Both the position numbers and the translations under genes were made by a program. DNA of 64,000 bases from Acidobacteriota bacterium (GTDB lineage Bacteria > Acidobacteriota > Blastocatellia > RBC074): the NCBI GenBank assembly GCA_016710075.1, contig JADJLO010000001.1, positions 616,285-680,284 on the forward strand, read 5' to 3'. The notes below the pieces were generated by a model that did not search any database, had not been told where the DNA came from, and saw only the letters and a program-made list of their open reading frames with translations. This document shows positions 38,123-48,036 of this stretch, in pieces (the first letter of the stretch is position 1; the number at the start of each line of letters is the position of its first letter).

Positions 38123-38893
38123 CTACTCGGTCTGTTTACGTTCTGTTGAAACGGCATCGGCAGAACCGAGCGTCCTTTCGGCGTTGATTGTCGGGGCGCC
38201 TTCGCCGAGTGCCGGTTTTTCAGCGGCCGGCATCAGTCCCATCTGTTGTTTGTAGGCGAGAAGCATATCCTGAGCCTCGATATTGGCCAGTTCCTTGTCG
38301 ATGCTCTGCATCCTAGTATCGAGACTGGTGGATGCCAGTTCGGCTTTTGCCTCCGCCGTCGCGATCCGGTTGGAGATCTTTTCTCTCATATCATCAAAGG
38401 TCTGAGAGTCGTCGCCGAGCTGGAAGCTGGACATGGTCTGAGCGAGCCGCTCCTGCATCTGGGCCTGCTTGTTGGCCGCTATAAGCTGCATTGCATCGCC
38501 GGTTTTGCGCCGGACCTGTGCCATGTAATTGTCAAGAAACTCACGCGCCTTGACCGATGCGACTTTGGCCTGTTCATAGTTCTGTTTTGTCGTGACAAGC
38601 GCTCTTTGTGCAGTCTGCATCTCACCGAGCAGGGTGGTGGCTATGTCATCGTGGCCTGTGCGGATGGCCGCTTTGACCTTGTTGTCCATATCCGTGAGTT
38701 TCGACTGATTTGCGTCAATTTCCCGGGCAAGCCTTTTCTCGGTGGCCATCACCTGCGCAACATTTTCGCGCATCTTTGGCACCTGGTCGTTCATGTCGCG
38801 GATCAGTTGCTGAAGTATCAATTCAGGATCTTCCGCGCTGTCAATTATTCCGCCAAAAATTGAGCGAAAAAGCCTTTTAAGACGAGTCCACAT
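38123..38893 (-). CDS. pspA: PspA/IM30 (Vipp1) family protein
   Basis: A 256-residue cytoplasmic membrane-remodelling protein of the ESCRT-III superfamily. The N-terminal amphipathic helix (WTRLKRLFRSIFGGIIDSAE) and the first-helix signature EDPELILQQLIRDM are diagnostic, followed by long helices rich in Ala, Gln and Lys (residues 25-210). After residue 215 is a flexible acidic tail beyond the usual family length. It has AGGAG about ten bases before the ATG and is the first gene of a minus-strand group with a two-TM coiled-coil protein, a TonB-like protein and an AAA+ ATPase. A divergent 0.5-kb region upstream probably holds its promoter. Confidence 0.9.
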   Translation of the reverse strand: MWTRLKRLFRSIFGGIIDSAEDPELILQQLIRDMNDQVPKMRENVAQVMATEKRLAREIDANQSKLTDMDNKVKAAIRTGHDDIATTLLGEMQTAQRALVTTKQNYEQAKVASVKAREFLDNYMAQVRRKTGDAMQLIAANKQAQMQERLAQTMSSFQLGDDSQTFDDMREKISNRIATAEAKAELASTSLDTRMQSIDKELANIEAQDMLLAYKQQMGLMPAAEKPALGEGAPTINAERTLGSADAVSTERKQTE

Positions 38894-39401
38894 TGTTAGT
38901 TGTTCTCCTTGGGGTCTTGTCTACAACTGAATTAAGAATGCGGCTTCAATCGATGCCGCCAGTAAAAATTTCGAGAACCTGTAACATGCCCACCGAGTTG
39001 ATGATACGCCTGGTATGGGCATAATGTTCAAATCCGAGCCAAATTATTGGAAAAGCAGGCTCAACCCGAACAGCACGCAGTATAGCAGCAGCTTTTAATA
39101 ATGTCACATCAGGCATTGAACAGGATCGACTATAATTTTGTTCTCATTTCCAATCATTCCCTCGGGGAATGCCTGGAAAAAATTTTCTTTTGCGGAATTA
39201 CCGGTTGTTATCGATCAAGTTCCTATTTATCGAGGAATTTAGTATTCTTACCGACTTGACTCAGATCGAATCGATCGGACAGTAATGTGGGAATCGTGGA
39301 ATAGAGATCAGCAGTCACCGGTCAGCGGATTTCCTGGTCCGGTTTTTATTATCTTGCATGACATGAAGTGAAGTACTGAAAGGGAAGAAAGTACTGAATT
39401 G
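38894..39401. other. Divergent intergenic region between pspA and the GNAT gene
   Basis: About 500 bases without a gene that I can support. It must hold the pspA promoter (minus) and probably that of the arginine genes (plus). A short perfect stem-loop, CATTCCC (39155-39161), loop TCG, GGGAATG (39165-39171), is visible but has no T run on either side, so it is not an intrinsic terminator. No sigma-54 type GG-N10-GC box was recognised with certainty. Confidence 0.4.
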
Positions 39402-39935
39402 ATGGAGATTCGAAAAGGCTTAACCAGAGATGCAGTGCAGATCCACGCTCTTGTTAACAACTATGCCGGCATGCAGCAGATGCTGCCTCGAACATTGCTG
39501 AGTATTTATGAAAATATCAGGGATTTTCAGGTCGCGGTTGATGGCGACCGGGTGCTTGGCTGTTCTGCGTTGCACTTCACCTGGGGAGATATGGCAGAGA
39601 TCAGGTCTCTTGCCGTTGACCAGAATGCCGGTCGCAAGGGGATTGGTCGCGCCCTGGTCGAGGCCAATATCCGTGAAGCGAGGGATCATGAACTGGTTCA
39701 GGTTTATGCCTTCACTTATGTCACTGATTTTTTTTCCAGACTGGGGTTTCGAGTAGTAGCGCATGAATCGATGCCGAGGAAAGTCTGGATGGACTGCATC
39801 AATTGCCACAAATTCAACTGCTGTGATGAGGTTGCCATGGTGCTGGATTTGATTGAAGGGGTTAAGCCGGAGCCTTTCGACGTCAGCCAGGTAAATATTC
39901 CCGTGGTCAAACAGATCGACCGAGCCGGCAAGTGA
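39402..39935 (+). CDS. GNAT N-acetyltransferase, short ArgA-like
   Basis: A 177-residue single-domain GNAT enzyme. AEIRSLAVDQNAGRKGIGRA contains the R/Q-x-x-G-x-G/A acetyl-CoA loop (RKGIGRA), followed by the DFFSRLGFR turn and a Cys-rich tail (CINCHKFNCCDE). The last motif, with KVWMDCINC, is the usual end of the short N-acetylglutamate synthase type (ArgA-like GNAT) that replaces the long kinase-fused ArgA in many bacteria. It lies 69 bases before argJ, which makes an arginine role likely: acetyl-CoA plus glutamate to N-acetylglutamate. ATG at 39402 is preferred to the TTG three bases earlier. Confidence 0.8.
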   Translation: MEIRKGLTRDAVQIHALVNNYAGMQQMLPRTLLSIYENIRDFQVAVDGDRVLGCSALHFTWGDMAEIRSLAVDQNAGRKGIGRALVEANIREARDHELVQVYAFTYVTDFFSRLGFRVVAHESMPRKVWMDCINCHKFNCCDEVAMVLDLIEGVKPEPFDVSQVNIPVVKQIDRAGK

Positions 39936-40004
39936 AAAGGGTTGTAACCGATCAGCCCTCTTTGAGGACCATTCAACAGTTAATCAAGAGGAAAAGTTCA
40001 TCAA

Positions 40005-41211
40005 GTGAGCAGCATCAAAGACGATTTTTCAGTCACCCAGCCTAAAGGGTTCATCGCCGGCACGGCAACATGCGGCATCAGAAAAGCGGTGAGGATCTGG
40101 CGATCATCTTCTCGGAGAGGCCGGCTGTAGCGGCGGCGGTTTTCACCGGAATATTGTTCAGGCTGCCCCGATAGTGGTCTCCCGGGAACATCTCAAATAC
40201 AGGACTCATCGGGCGATTATCGTTAATTCAGGCTGTGCCAATGCCTGTACCGGGCAAGGTGGGCTCGATGATGCCATCCGGACTTCAAGTATTGTCGCTG
40301 ATTATTTCAATTGCGACCCCAGAGAAGTGCTTGTTGCCTCGACCGGCGTGATTGGCGTCAGGCTGGATATGGCCAAAATAGAATCCGGTATCAGGTCGGC
40401 CACGGCAGTATTATCAAGGGATGGCGGAAAGCGGGTCGCCGAAGCGATCATGACTACCGATACCAGGCCGAAACGAGCTTCCAGAACTGTGACCATCGGC
40501 GGGAAGAAGATTGTGATTGCCGGCGTCGCCAAGGGATCGGGCATGATTCATCCGAATATGGCGACTTTACTTTCATTCGTCACCACCGATGCCGCGATAA
40601 CGAAAAAGGCTCTGCGGCTGGCATTGACGGAAGCGGTCAAACTCAGTTTCAATCGGGTTTCGGTTGATGGCGATACCTCGACCAACGATACCCTTGCAGT
40701 TATGGCCAACGGAGCCGCCGAGAATCCAGCGATACACGACATCGACAGTAAGGAGTTTAAGTCCTTCACCAGCGGTCTGACTGATGGCTGCCGTGATCTG
40801 GCCATCCAGGTAGCAAAAGACGGCGAGGGGGCCGGAAAGCTTATCACTATCAGGGTAAGGCGTGCGCCGAGCGAACTTAAAGCCGCGAAGATTGCGGCAA
40901 CTATTGCAAGCAGTCCACTTGTCAAGACTGCAATTGCCCGCCAGGACGCAAATTGGGGAAGGATTCTTGCCGCCGCCGGACCCAGCGGCGTCAGATTCGA
41001 CGTCGAAAAAGTCGATATCAGAATCGGGAATTTGCTTGTCGCCAGGCAAGGCGCAGGGATTGAGTTCGACGAAGCGCGGGCTCTTGAAATTTTGAAGCAG
41101 GATGAAGTGGTCATCACCTTTGACATGAAGCAGGGCGAGGCTGATGTCACCGAATGGACCTGCGATATGACGGAAGGCTATATCCGGATAAATGCTGATT
41201 ATCGAAGTTAG
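40005..41211 (+). CDS. argJ: Glutamate N-acetyltransferase/amino-acid acetyltransferase (ArgJ), two frameshifts
   Basis: A bifunctional arginine-biosynthesis enzyme of about 402 residues when mended. It starts with GTG at 40005, eight bases after GAGGAAA, reading SSIKDDFSVTQPKGFIAGTA. The autocleavage site is IHPNMATLLSF, whose Thr becomes the N-terminal nucleophile of the beta chain; KGSGMIHPN and the C-terminal DANWGRILAAAGPSG are also diagnostic. Two one-base losses in A runs (40082-40085, and about 40150 in GGAAT) put the first 55 residues in other frames; adding one A at each restores GIRKSGEDL and FTGNIVQAAP. Sequencing error is likely, as the gene is a housekeeping one. Confidence 0.9.
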
Positions 41212-41260
41212 CCGATACTTTTTAACTTTTTTGCAACCGCATAAGTGCAGACTTCGTAAA

Positions 41261-41288
41261 GTGTTGACGATAACACGATTATTTTTTT
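41261..41288 (+). terminator. Weak intrinsic terminator candidate after argJ
   Basis: A 5-bp stem, GTGTT (41261-41265) and AACAC (41272-41276), is followed by a run of seven T at 41282-41288, about 50 bases after the argJ stop. The stem is short, so the call is tentative. Confidence 0.3.
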
Positions 41289-41356
41289 AAAAATTAGCTC
41301 AGGATTTTCACCTGCGCTGTATCATCCTTCGAAAAAAGTCTCCAGGGAGAAGAGAA

Positions 41357-43057
41357 ATGAAGACCAAAAGTAACAATAGGCCCGCGGGGCCCGCGGCGAA
41401 TCTTCGAAAGTTCGCCAGCGTTTTCCTTGCTATATGTTTTGTTTTGCCGGTGCCGACGGCAGGACTGGCTCAGGATGCCGATGGCGCCAAATCAAATTCA
41501 GATAATGGCGGACAGGCTGACGGCAAGCAGAATATGACCCGGCAGATTCCTCAGCGAACAGTAGGGCTTGAACGCGGCAAGGTTGTCCGCTGGACATTGA
41601 GGGACGCCGTATTGAATGCTCTGGATAAGAACGTCGATATCGAGCTTGAGCGGGAAAATGTCAGACTTTCTCAGTACGACATAGTCTCGGCGATGGGTTT
41701 TTATGATTTCAGCACGTCGGCCGCATTCAGCTTTCTGTCGGCGAAAAACCCGAACTCATTTCCCTTCAGCGGAACCACGGATAACTTCACCCAGAACGAC
41801 ACCTTTTCATTCAACTTTGGCGCTCACAGAACCTGCAGCGTACCGGGGGCTTACTCACCGCTAACTTCAACAATCGCAGAATAGGGAACAACATCAACCT
41901 GTTCGATCCGCAGTTTTCACCCAACCTGGGAGTTAATCTGACCCAGCCATTGATGAGAAATTACAAGGTCGATACCGCCAGGCGGCAGATATACATCAAC
42001 AAGAAGCGTCTTGATCTATCGGATGCCGTATTCCGGCAGAGGGCGATAGAGATTATCTCCCGTGTGCAGCAGGCATACTGGGATCTGGCCTTTTCCATTC
42101 GCGACGAAGAGATTCAGCGAGATGCCGTCAAGCTTGCCGAAACACAGTTGAACAACAACAAGCGGCAGGTAGAGGTCGGCACCCTGGCGCCGATCGATGT
42201 CGTTTCAGCGGCAACACAGGTTGAAACACGCCGCCAGCAGGTATTTGTGTCGATGAACACGGTTTCGCAGGCCGAAAATGCGCTCAAGGCGCTGTGTGTT
42301 GATGGCCCGGGGGATTCACTGTGGAATGCCCAGATAGTCCCGGTCGAGACTTTCGATGTTCGCCCGGTGGTCATCCCACTTGAGGATGCCTTCAGGCTGG
42401 CCAGAGAGAACAGGCCCGAAATCAAGCAGCTCTTCCTTCAGAAAGAGATCAACAAGATAGATATTGATTTCTTCAGGAATCAGGCCAAACCTCAAATCGA
42501 CCTGGTTGCCACCTATCAGACGGCGGGACTCGGCGGTAGCCCGCGTGTGGCAGCGTGGCTCCTTTCCGGAATTCCTCGGCGGTTACGGAACTTCGCTGAA
42601 GAACCTGTTAAAGAATGAATTTCGGACCTGGAGCGTTGGACTGAATTTCACCTTCCCGCTGCGAAACAGAACTGCTAAAGCAAATCTTGGACGCGCTGAG
42701 GAAACTGAGAAACAGCTCGATCTGCAGAATCGAAGGACCTTGCAGAATATCGAGGTCGAAGTGAGAAACGCCGTTCAGTCGGTTGAGACAGCGAAGCTTC
42801 GAATCGAAGCCGCCAAAGCTGCCAAAGATTATGCTCAACAGCAGCTCGAAGGCGAAGAGAAGAAGTTTTCCGCAGGTCTCTCGATCACTTACTTCATACT
42901 CCAGCGTCAGAACGAGCTGGCCCAGGCGCGCGGAGTTGAGTTGCGAGCCCTGGCCGATTACAACAAGTCGGTTGCCGAACTGCAGCGGGTGATCTCCACC
43001 ACGCTTTCAAGCAATAACATCGAGGTCAAGAACGTCGATGTGCCCGTGATCAAATAG
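41357..43057 (+). CDS. TolC-family outer-membrane efflux protein, two frameshifts
   Basis: About 566 residues when mended. A signal peptide (MKTKSNNRPAGP...PTAGLAQ, cleavage after AQ) is followed by a TolC-type domain: LRDAVLNALDKNVDIELERE, then AYWDLAFSIRDEEI, LNNNKRQVEVGTLAPIDVV, and in the second repeat GLNFTFPLRNRTAKANL and VELRALADYNKSVAELQRV. These are the paired outer-membrane-factor repeats with the familiar G-(T/L)-x-(A/P)-x-D-V motif. The frame changes near 41825 (one base lost) and near 42560 (one base gained). It is a single gene followed by a strong terminator. The partner pump is not adjacent; the ABC exporter at 45797-47654 is of a different type. Confidence 0.85.
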
Positions 43058-43088
43058 CATTTGGCGGGGTGGGTACACTGCCTGATTC

Positions 43089-43137
43089 AAACAAAAGGGG
43101 ATCCGCCTGATCTGATCTGGCGGATCCCCTTTTGTTT
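43089..43137 (+). terminator. Strong intrinsic terminator of the TolC gene
   Basis: A perfect 19-bp stem: AAACAAAAGGGGATCCGCC (43089-43107), loop of 11 bases, and its exact complement at 43119-43137. The right arm ends in CCCCTTTTGTTTT, giving the T-rich tail. Because the left arm begins AAACAAAA, the hairpin could also stop transcription on the other strand. It is 30 bases after the TolC stop codon. Confidence 0.85.
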
Positions 43138-43389
43138 TCTGATCCGGAAAAACCAACTATTTACAGAAAAAATGCGTCTATTAACTGCCGGAAAACCAAT
43201 CCGGTGGTTTTTATCAGTGAGATGGTTCTTGACAGCGAAAATCAGGCCGGATAAATTGGTACCTCTGAATTCCGAATACCCCCTGAATTCGAGTGGCACA
43301 ACATCACCCCGGCAATGAACCCAACTGCAAGACATATTGTTTTGAACAGCAAAAATATCACATTAACCTGACTGCCTTAGGAGTTGACC
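43138..43389. other. Intergenic region, no gene seen
   Basis: About 250 bases between the terminator and the TIGR03437 gene. Short open frames on both strands overlap the terminator hairpin and have no family features. It probably contains the promoter of the next gene; GGAG stands eight bases before its ATG. Confidence 0.4.
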
Positions 43390-45123
43390 ATGATTTCTCG
43401 TCAAATAAATAGAAGTATGAATGTCCGAGCAGTATTGATTGCTGCAGCGATTCTGTCCCTGGCAAGTGCCGGGGCGATCAGGTGGGGGAGCACTATCCTG
43501 AATCAATCGGCGTCGGCGCAGGCTACGACTGTGGCCGTCTTCAATGCCGCCAGCTTTGCCAATGACGCCAACAAAGCTCTGACGCCTGACTCGATCGCTG
43601 CCGTCTTTGGTGCTTTCATAACCCAGAACAATCAAAGTTATAACGGACAGACGGTTCCTCTTCCGACAACGCTTGGAGGAGTAAGAGTCACAATAAACAA
43701 TGTGGCTGCCGGACTTTTCTTTGTCGGCCCGACTCAGATAAACCTGCTTATTCCTTCGAATGCTCCTGACGGCGATGTCAATATTGTGGTGACCAATTCT
43801 GACAATTCCACCAGAACCGGAACTTTCAAGATTGTCCGCGGAGCTCCCGGCATCTTTACTGCCAGATCGAATGGCCAGGGAGTGGCGGCGGCATACACCA
43901 GTGTCAGCGGATTGCTCTTCAACCCTGATAATTCAGAAAGAGATATGAGCGCCGGCACAACAGCGGCTCCAAACATCCTGGTTCTGTTCGGGACTGGAAT
44001 CAGAAACACACCTGCCGCCAATCCGAACGATGGCAACGGTGTGGCGGAATCCGTCACCGTGAAAATACAGGGAGTTCCAGCCACCGTGGAATTTGCCGGG
44101 AAGCAGTCACAATTCGAAGGACTCGATCAACTAAACGTCGTCATCCCTCCCGAACTGGCCGGGCTTGGGTCCTTGAAAATAGTGGTGACAACCAACGGAC
44201 GCGATTCGAATGAATCCACGATCAAGATTGGCGGTCAGCTCCCGCCGGTGAAAGTCACCGATGTCACAATCGGACAGTCAATTGACGGGCAATTGACGGC
44301 AAATGACCAGGTTCAGCTTGGAAATGACGGGAAGACCTATTTCTTCGATGCTTACAGATTCGCCGTTACAACTCCCAATACCATGCTTGCCGTCGACCAG
44401 CGATCGACTCAGTTCGATTCGGGCGTGCTGTTTTACAGGCTCGATGGAACAACGCTCACTCTGGTTGGGGCTGATGATCAGACCGGTGGATATGGCAATG
44501 GCAACACTGTTAATAACAATGCCTTGCTGATCACATTGATCAAGACTCCCGGAACATATATCGCCTTTGCTTCATCCTCGGATTTTGCCGCGAATGCCCT
44601 GGGCACATACACGCTGAAAATATCGACGGTGACGACACAGCAACTGACTTATGGCCAGACCGTCAATAACGGAAACATACAGGCCGGAGACCTGCAGACT
44701 TCAGCCGGCGATTATCTGGATGTTTACTGGTTTGACGGGCTCAATAACGACAACGTCAGGGCCAACATGAATTCGACCGCGTTCGATGCGTTCCTCATTC
44801 TGCAGCGAAACGACGGCGATCCACCGCTCGCCTTCGACGACAGTGCCGGCGGCGGCACCAATGCCCAGGTGACTTTCAGGCTGACAAGCAACGGCACCTA
44901 CCTGATACTGGCCACACCGTTTGCACCTAACATAACCGGCGCATACACCCTGTCGCTCAACAAGGTTGCGGCTTTGGCTGCACAAGCGTCATGGATGGAG
45001 TCGTTGTGGTGGGGTTATCCCGGGCGCGAACTCAAGGATGGCCGTACAGAGACGAGATTCCCGGCTGAATCCAGCTTCACCAGATTCGGTCGCAGGAGAA
45101 TCGTCGTCGATCCTCAGCAGTAA
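43390..45123 (+). CDS. Secreted TIGR03437-domain protein with PPC-like repeats
   Basis: A 577-residue secreted protein. A signal sequence (VRAVLIAAAILSLASAG...SASAQA) is followed by the Acidobacteriota-type TIGR03437 beta domain at about 45-285: VFNAASFAND, DSIAAVFGAF, FFVGPTQINLLIP, APGIFTARSNGQG and GLDQLNVVIP. Residues 295-545 hold two pre-peptidase C-like beta domains, each with a Y-x-(F/V)-x2-(T/S/D) core (YFFDAYRFAV and YLDVYWFDGL). It ends with a short basic tail. The function is unknown; such proteins are extracellular adhesive or scaffold types. The same TIGR03437 domain closes the large protein at 56246-59775. Confidence 0.85.
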   Translation: MISRQINRSMNVRAVLIAAAILSLASAGAIRWGSTILNQSASAQATTVAVFNAASFANDANKALTPDSIAAVFGAFITQNNQSYNGQTVPLPTTLGGVRVTINNVAAGLFFVGPTQINLLIPSNAPDGDVNIVVTNSDNSTRTGTFKIVRGAPGIFTARSNGQGVAAAYTSVSGLLFNPDNSERDMSAGTTAAPNILVLFGTGIRNTPAANPNDGNGVAESVTVKIQGVPATVEFAGKQSQFEGLDQLNVVIPPELAGLGSLKIVVTTNGRDSNESTIKIGGQLPPVKVTDVTIGQSIDGQLTANDQVQLGNDGKTYFFDAYRFAVTTPNTMLAVDQRSTQFDSGVLFYRLDGTTLTLVGADDQTGGYGNGNTVNNNALLITLIKTPGTYIAFASSSDFAANALGTYTLKISTVTTQQLTYGQTVNNGNIQAGDLQTSAGDYLDVYWFDGLNNDNVRANMNSTAFDAFLILQRNDGDPPLAFDDSAGGGTNAQVTFRLTSNGTYLILATPFAPNITGAYTLSLNKVAALAAQASWMESLWWGYPGRELKDGRTETRFPAESSFTRFGRRRIVVDPQQ

Positions 45124-45134
45124 ATGAATCGGAA

Positions 45135-45328
45135 AATGCAGAATGATGAATGAAGAATGAAGAAGAATGATGAATGAAGAATAGAGAAGAATGATGAATG
45201 CAGAACAAGGATTCAGTCTGTTAAAACGATTGGGTCTTTCTAAGCATTAAATCTATATTCACCATTCACCATTCATCATTCTGCATTCACCATTCATCAT
45301 TCTGCATTCTTCATTCTGCATTCCTCAT
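45135..45328. repeat. Large imperfect inverted repeat made of GAATGATGAATG-like units
   Basis: Left arm (about 45135-45205) is built of units like GAATGATGAATGAAGAA; right arm (about 45256-45328) is built of the complementary ATTCATCATTCTGCATTC units. The 17-base block GAATGATGAATGCAGAA at 45189-45205 has its exact complement in the right arm. About 50 bases separate the arms. It lies exactly between two convergent genes and could fold into a long hairpin, ending transcription from both sides, or it may be a degenerate intergenic repeat family. Confidence 0.7.
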
Positions 45329-45766
45329 TTACACCCTGTGATAATCGGGGCGCCAGTTTTTGATGGCTTTTTTGAGGTCATCGGGTTTGGCGAACTTCTT
45401 ATCGACCGCCTGTTTGACCAGCTCAGCCAGTTCTCCATCCGAAGCGAATCTCAAAGCCACGATGAAATTGACGGGAAGCCCGGCGGCTTGGGCTGCAAGG
45501 TCTGCGGGCAGTAGCCTCTGGAATCTCAACTGTTCTTCGAGTCTGATTACACGATCCTGAGCTTTGAGGGCATTAATTCTTGTCAGGAAGAAGGTAATGA
45601 TCAGGGCCAATACCAGCAGGAGCCCCATAATACTGTGCAATCCCGGCGTCTTATATAATCCATACCCGGACCAGAGTAATAGAATCAGGAGGATCGGAGT
45701 TCCGACGAAGTGAAAGGGCGCATGCCATCTCACATGGTTTGAATAATTCTGGGTATTTTCAGCCAT
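45329..45766 (-). CDS. DUF6526 family membrane protein
   Basis: A 145-residue protein with two membrane spans. The start NYSNHVRWHAPFHFVGTPI is the DUF6526 signature (N-x-x-NH-x-R-x-x-P-x-(F/Y)HF), followed by hydrophobic helices at about residues 22-38 and 44-62, then a cytoplasmic helical part with AQDRVIRLEEQLRFQRLL. The function of the family is unknown. It lies 30 bases after the ABC exporter gene in the same direction and may be in one transcript with it. Confidence 0.8.
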   Translation of the reverse strand: MAENTQNYSNHVRWHAPFHFVGTPILLILLLWSGYGLYKTPGLHSIMGLLLVLALIITFFLTRINALKAQDRVIRLEEQLRFQRLLPADLAAQAAGLPVNFIVALRFASDGELAELVKQAVDKKFAKPDDLKKAIKNWRPDYHRV

Positions 45767-45796
45767 TAGTTTTCTCCATGGGGTTAAGGGGTTGAA

Positions 45797-47654
45797 CTAC
45801 ATTGAAGATACGTTTCGGGGAGGAGCCTTGCTCTCGATCTTGACCTTGGGAAGGTCGGGAGTGAAGTCTTCACCTGGGTTGATGAATTGATCGCGTTCGA
45901 ATTTGTACTGCTTGTCATAAAGCTGTTTGTATCTCCCGTTAACGGCGAGTAGCTGATCGTGAGTTCCGCGTTCGACGATCTCGCCGTTTTCGAGGACCAG
46001 TATTTGATCGGCGCTGCGGATGGTCGAGAGGCGGTGAGCGATGACAAAGGTTGTGCGGCCCTTTCGCAGTGACCGGAGTCCTTCCTGGATCATGGCTTCG
46101 CTCTCGCTGTCTAGGCTCGAAGTCGCTTCATCGAGTATGAGAATCTTTGGATCGGCCAGCAGAGCTCTGGCGATTGCGATACGCTGGCGCTGGCCACCCG
46201 AAAGCTTGACTCCCCGCTCGCCTACAATCGTTTCATATTTCAGCTCGAAGCCTTCGATGAACTCATCGCAATGAGCAATACGGCTGACATTGACTATTTC
46301 GTCTCTGGTGGCGAACGGCTTCGAAAAAGAGATATTTTCCGCGATGGTCCCGTCGAAGAGAAAATTATCCTGAAGGACGACGCCAAGGTAAGACCTGTAA
46401 TCGCGCAGCTTGAGGTCGTTAAGTTCCTTGCCGTCGATTCGTATCTTTCCGGAGAGCGGTTGATTGAAGTTCATGACAAGGCTGATGAGCGTGCTTTTGC
46501 CTGAGCCGCTGGAACCGACCAGTGCGGTTGTCGAACCGGCAGGAGCGCTGAAATTGATGTTTTTGAGGACCGGCACTCCGGGATTGTATTCGAACGAGAC
46601 GTCGTCGAAATCGACGTCCCCGTTGATTTGATTGAGCGCCTGTCGTTGAGCGTCCTCGTCGTCTTCAGTCCTCATGCTCATGATTTCGCGGATTCGATCG
46701 AGTCCGGCAAAAGCTTCGGTAATCTGCGTTCCGATGGCGGCTATTTCAATGACAGGCATCGCCATGAGCCCGGTGAAGAATATGTACATGAAGAGATCGC
46801 CGAGGGTCATTGTCCCATTGAGCACTGAATTCCCGCCGACCGTGATAATCACGACACCGATAGTCCCGACAATAATCGACGAGAAGGCCGTGATTCCCGA
46901 TACCCCTCATCGATTTTCTGATATTCCTGAACAATTTGTGGGCGCCGCGGGCGAATACCAGCTCCTCGCGTTTCTCCGCGGTGTAGGCTTTGACTATGCG
47001 AATTCCGCCAAGCGATTCGGCAAGTCGTCCGGTGATTTCACTCTGTATCTCTCCGCGTTCGCGGAAGACCGGTCTCAGTATCTTGAATGCGTAGGCCAGG
47101 ACGCCGCCAAACGTCAGCAGCACGACGATTGTTACGGCCGTCAGTTTCCAGTTGAGATAGAACAGGACACCAATCGCTATGATTGCCGTGATAATGCTTC
47201 CGGTCAACTGGACCAGCCCGGTGCCTACAAGATTTCGCACCCCTTCGGCATCGTTCATGATCCGCGAGATCAGTTTACCCGTCTGGGTCGAATCGAAATA
47301 TCTGATGGGAAGCCTCTCGACCCTGGCCTGAACCCTTTTGCGCATATCGGTGATCGCCCTTTGAGCCGCAACACCCATCACCTGCGAAAGTGAATATGAC
47401 GTGATCGCCTGGATTGCCGTTGCAGCGCCGGCGGCAATAGCGATCGGAAAAAGCAGATCGGAACGGCCCTTAACCAGCACATTATCAATGATGTATTTTG
47501 ACGAGGCCGGCAGCACCAGGCCGACAATACGGTTGATGATCATCAACACTCCGCCGATGGCAAGCCGGCCCTTGTTGGCCGCCATCAGGCTCCGGGCTTC
47601 TCCCCAGGACTCCGAAAATTTAAAGCGCTTCTTGTTCTTTTTGGGTTCTTCCAT
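45797..47654 (-). CDS. ABC exporter (fused permease-ATPase, MsbA-like), one frameshift
   Basis: A type-1 ABC exporter half-transporter of about 619 residues. The N-terminal part has six hydrophobic spans (GGVLMIINRIVGLVL, then LTGSIITAIIAIGVLFYL and others) and the coupling-helix region YFDSTQTGKLISRIMND. The C-terminal ATPase has Walker A GSSGSGKS, Q-loop VVLQDNFLF, signature LSGGQRQRIAI, Walker B ILILDEATSSLD and switch IAHRL. The frame breaks at 46903-46906, where one G too many (minus strand, MRGIG instead of MRVSG) hides VSGITAFSSIIVGTIG. AGGAG precedes the ATG at 47654. Substrates can be lipids or drugs; not decided by sequence. Confidence 0.9.
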
Positions 47655-47820
47655 CCACTCTCCTGGTGTTTTGACTTTCTTTCGCGCCCATGCCGATCGA
47701 TCGGCTTAAGCGAGGTTCTAAAAGCCTATACTTTTTGGTTACTGCTAATCTATGGCAGTGATACAGCGGAAATTATAGAAAAGGTAAGTCTGGCGGGAAG
47801 ATGAATCAATAAGTATTGAG

Positions 47821-47895
47821 GGCGGGTAGTGGGTCTCGAACCCACGACCTCCAGAGCCACAATCTGGCGCTCTAACCAACTGAGCTATACCCGCC
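47821..47895 (-). tRNA. tRNA-His (anticodon GTG)
   Basis: The minus strand folds into a full cloverleaf: acceptor arm GCGGGTA with TACCCGC, D-arm with AGCTCAGTTGGTTAGAGC, anticodon arm CCAGATTGTGGCTCTGG reading GTG, and T-arm GTGGGTTCGAGACCCAC. The extra G at position -1 opposite C73, the identity mark of tRNA-His, is present. The CCA end is not encoded. It lies between the ABC exporter and metX genes. Confidence 0.95.
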
Positions 47896-48036
47896 ACATA
47901 ACTTTATTATTTTGATCACTTATTATCTTGATCAGTTTCCGGGAAGATGCATTCCCTGGAAAACGAAGGAGAATCTTACTCATCAATGTTTTATGAGTCA
48001 AGCCGGACGGCGTCAAATAATTCCGTCGAAAACATT

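Noticed and set aside
43061..43318. 85-codon plus-strand frame over the terminator after the TolC gene
   Set aside because: It runs through the perfect terminator hairpin and has no ribosome site.
47936..47962. Stem-loop of about ten pairs with one bulge after metX
   Set aside because: No T run follows on either strand, so it is not called a terminator.
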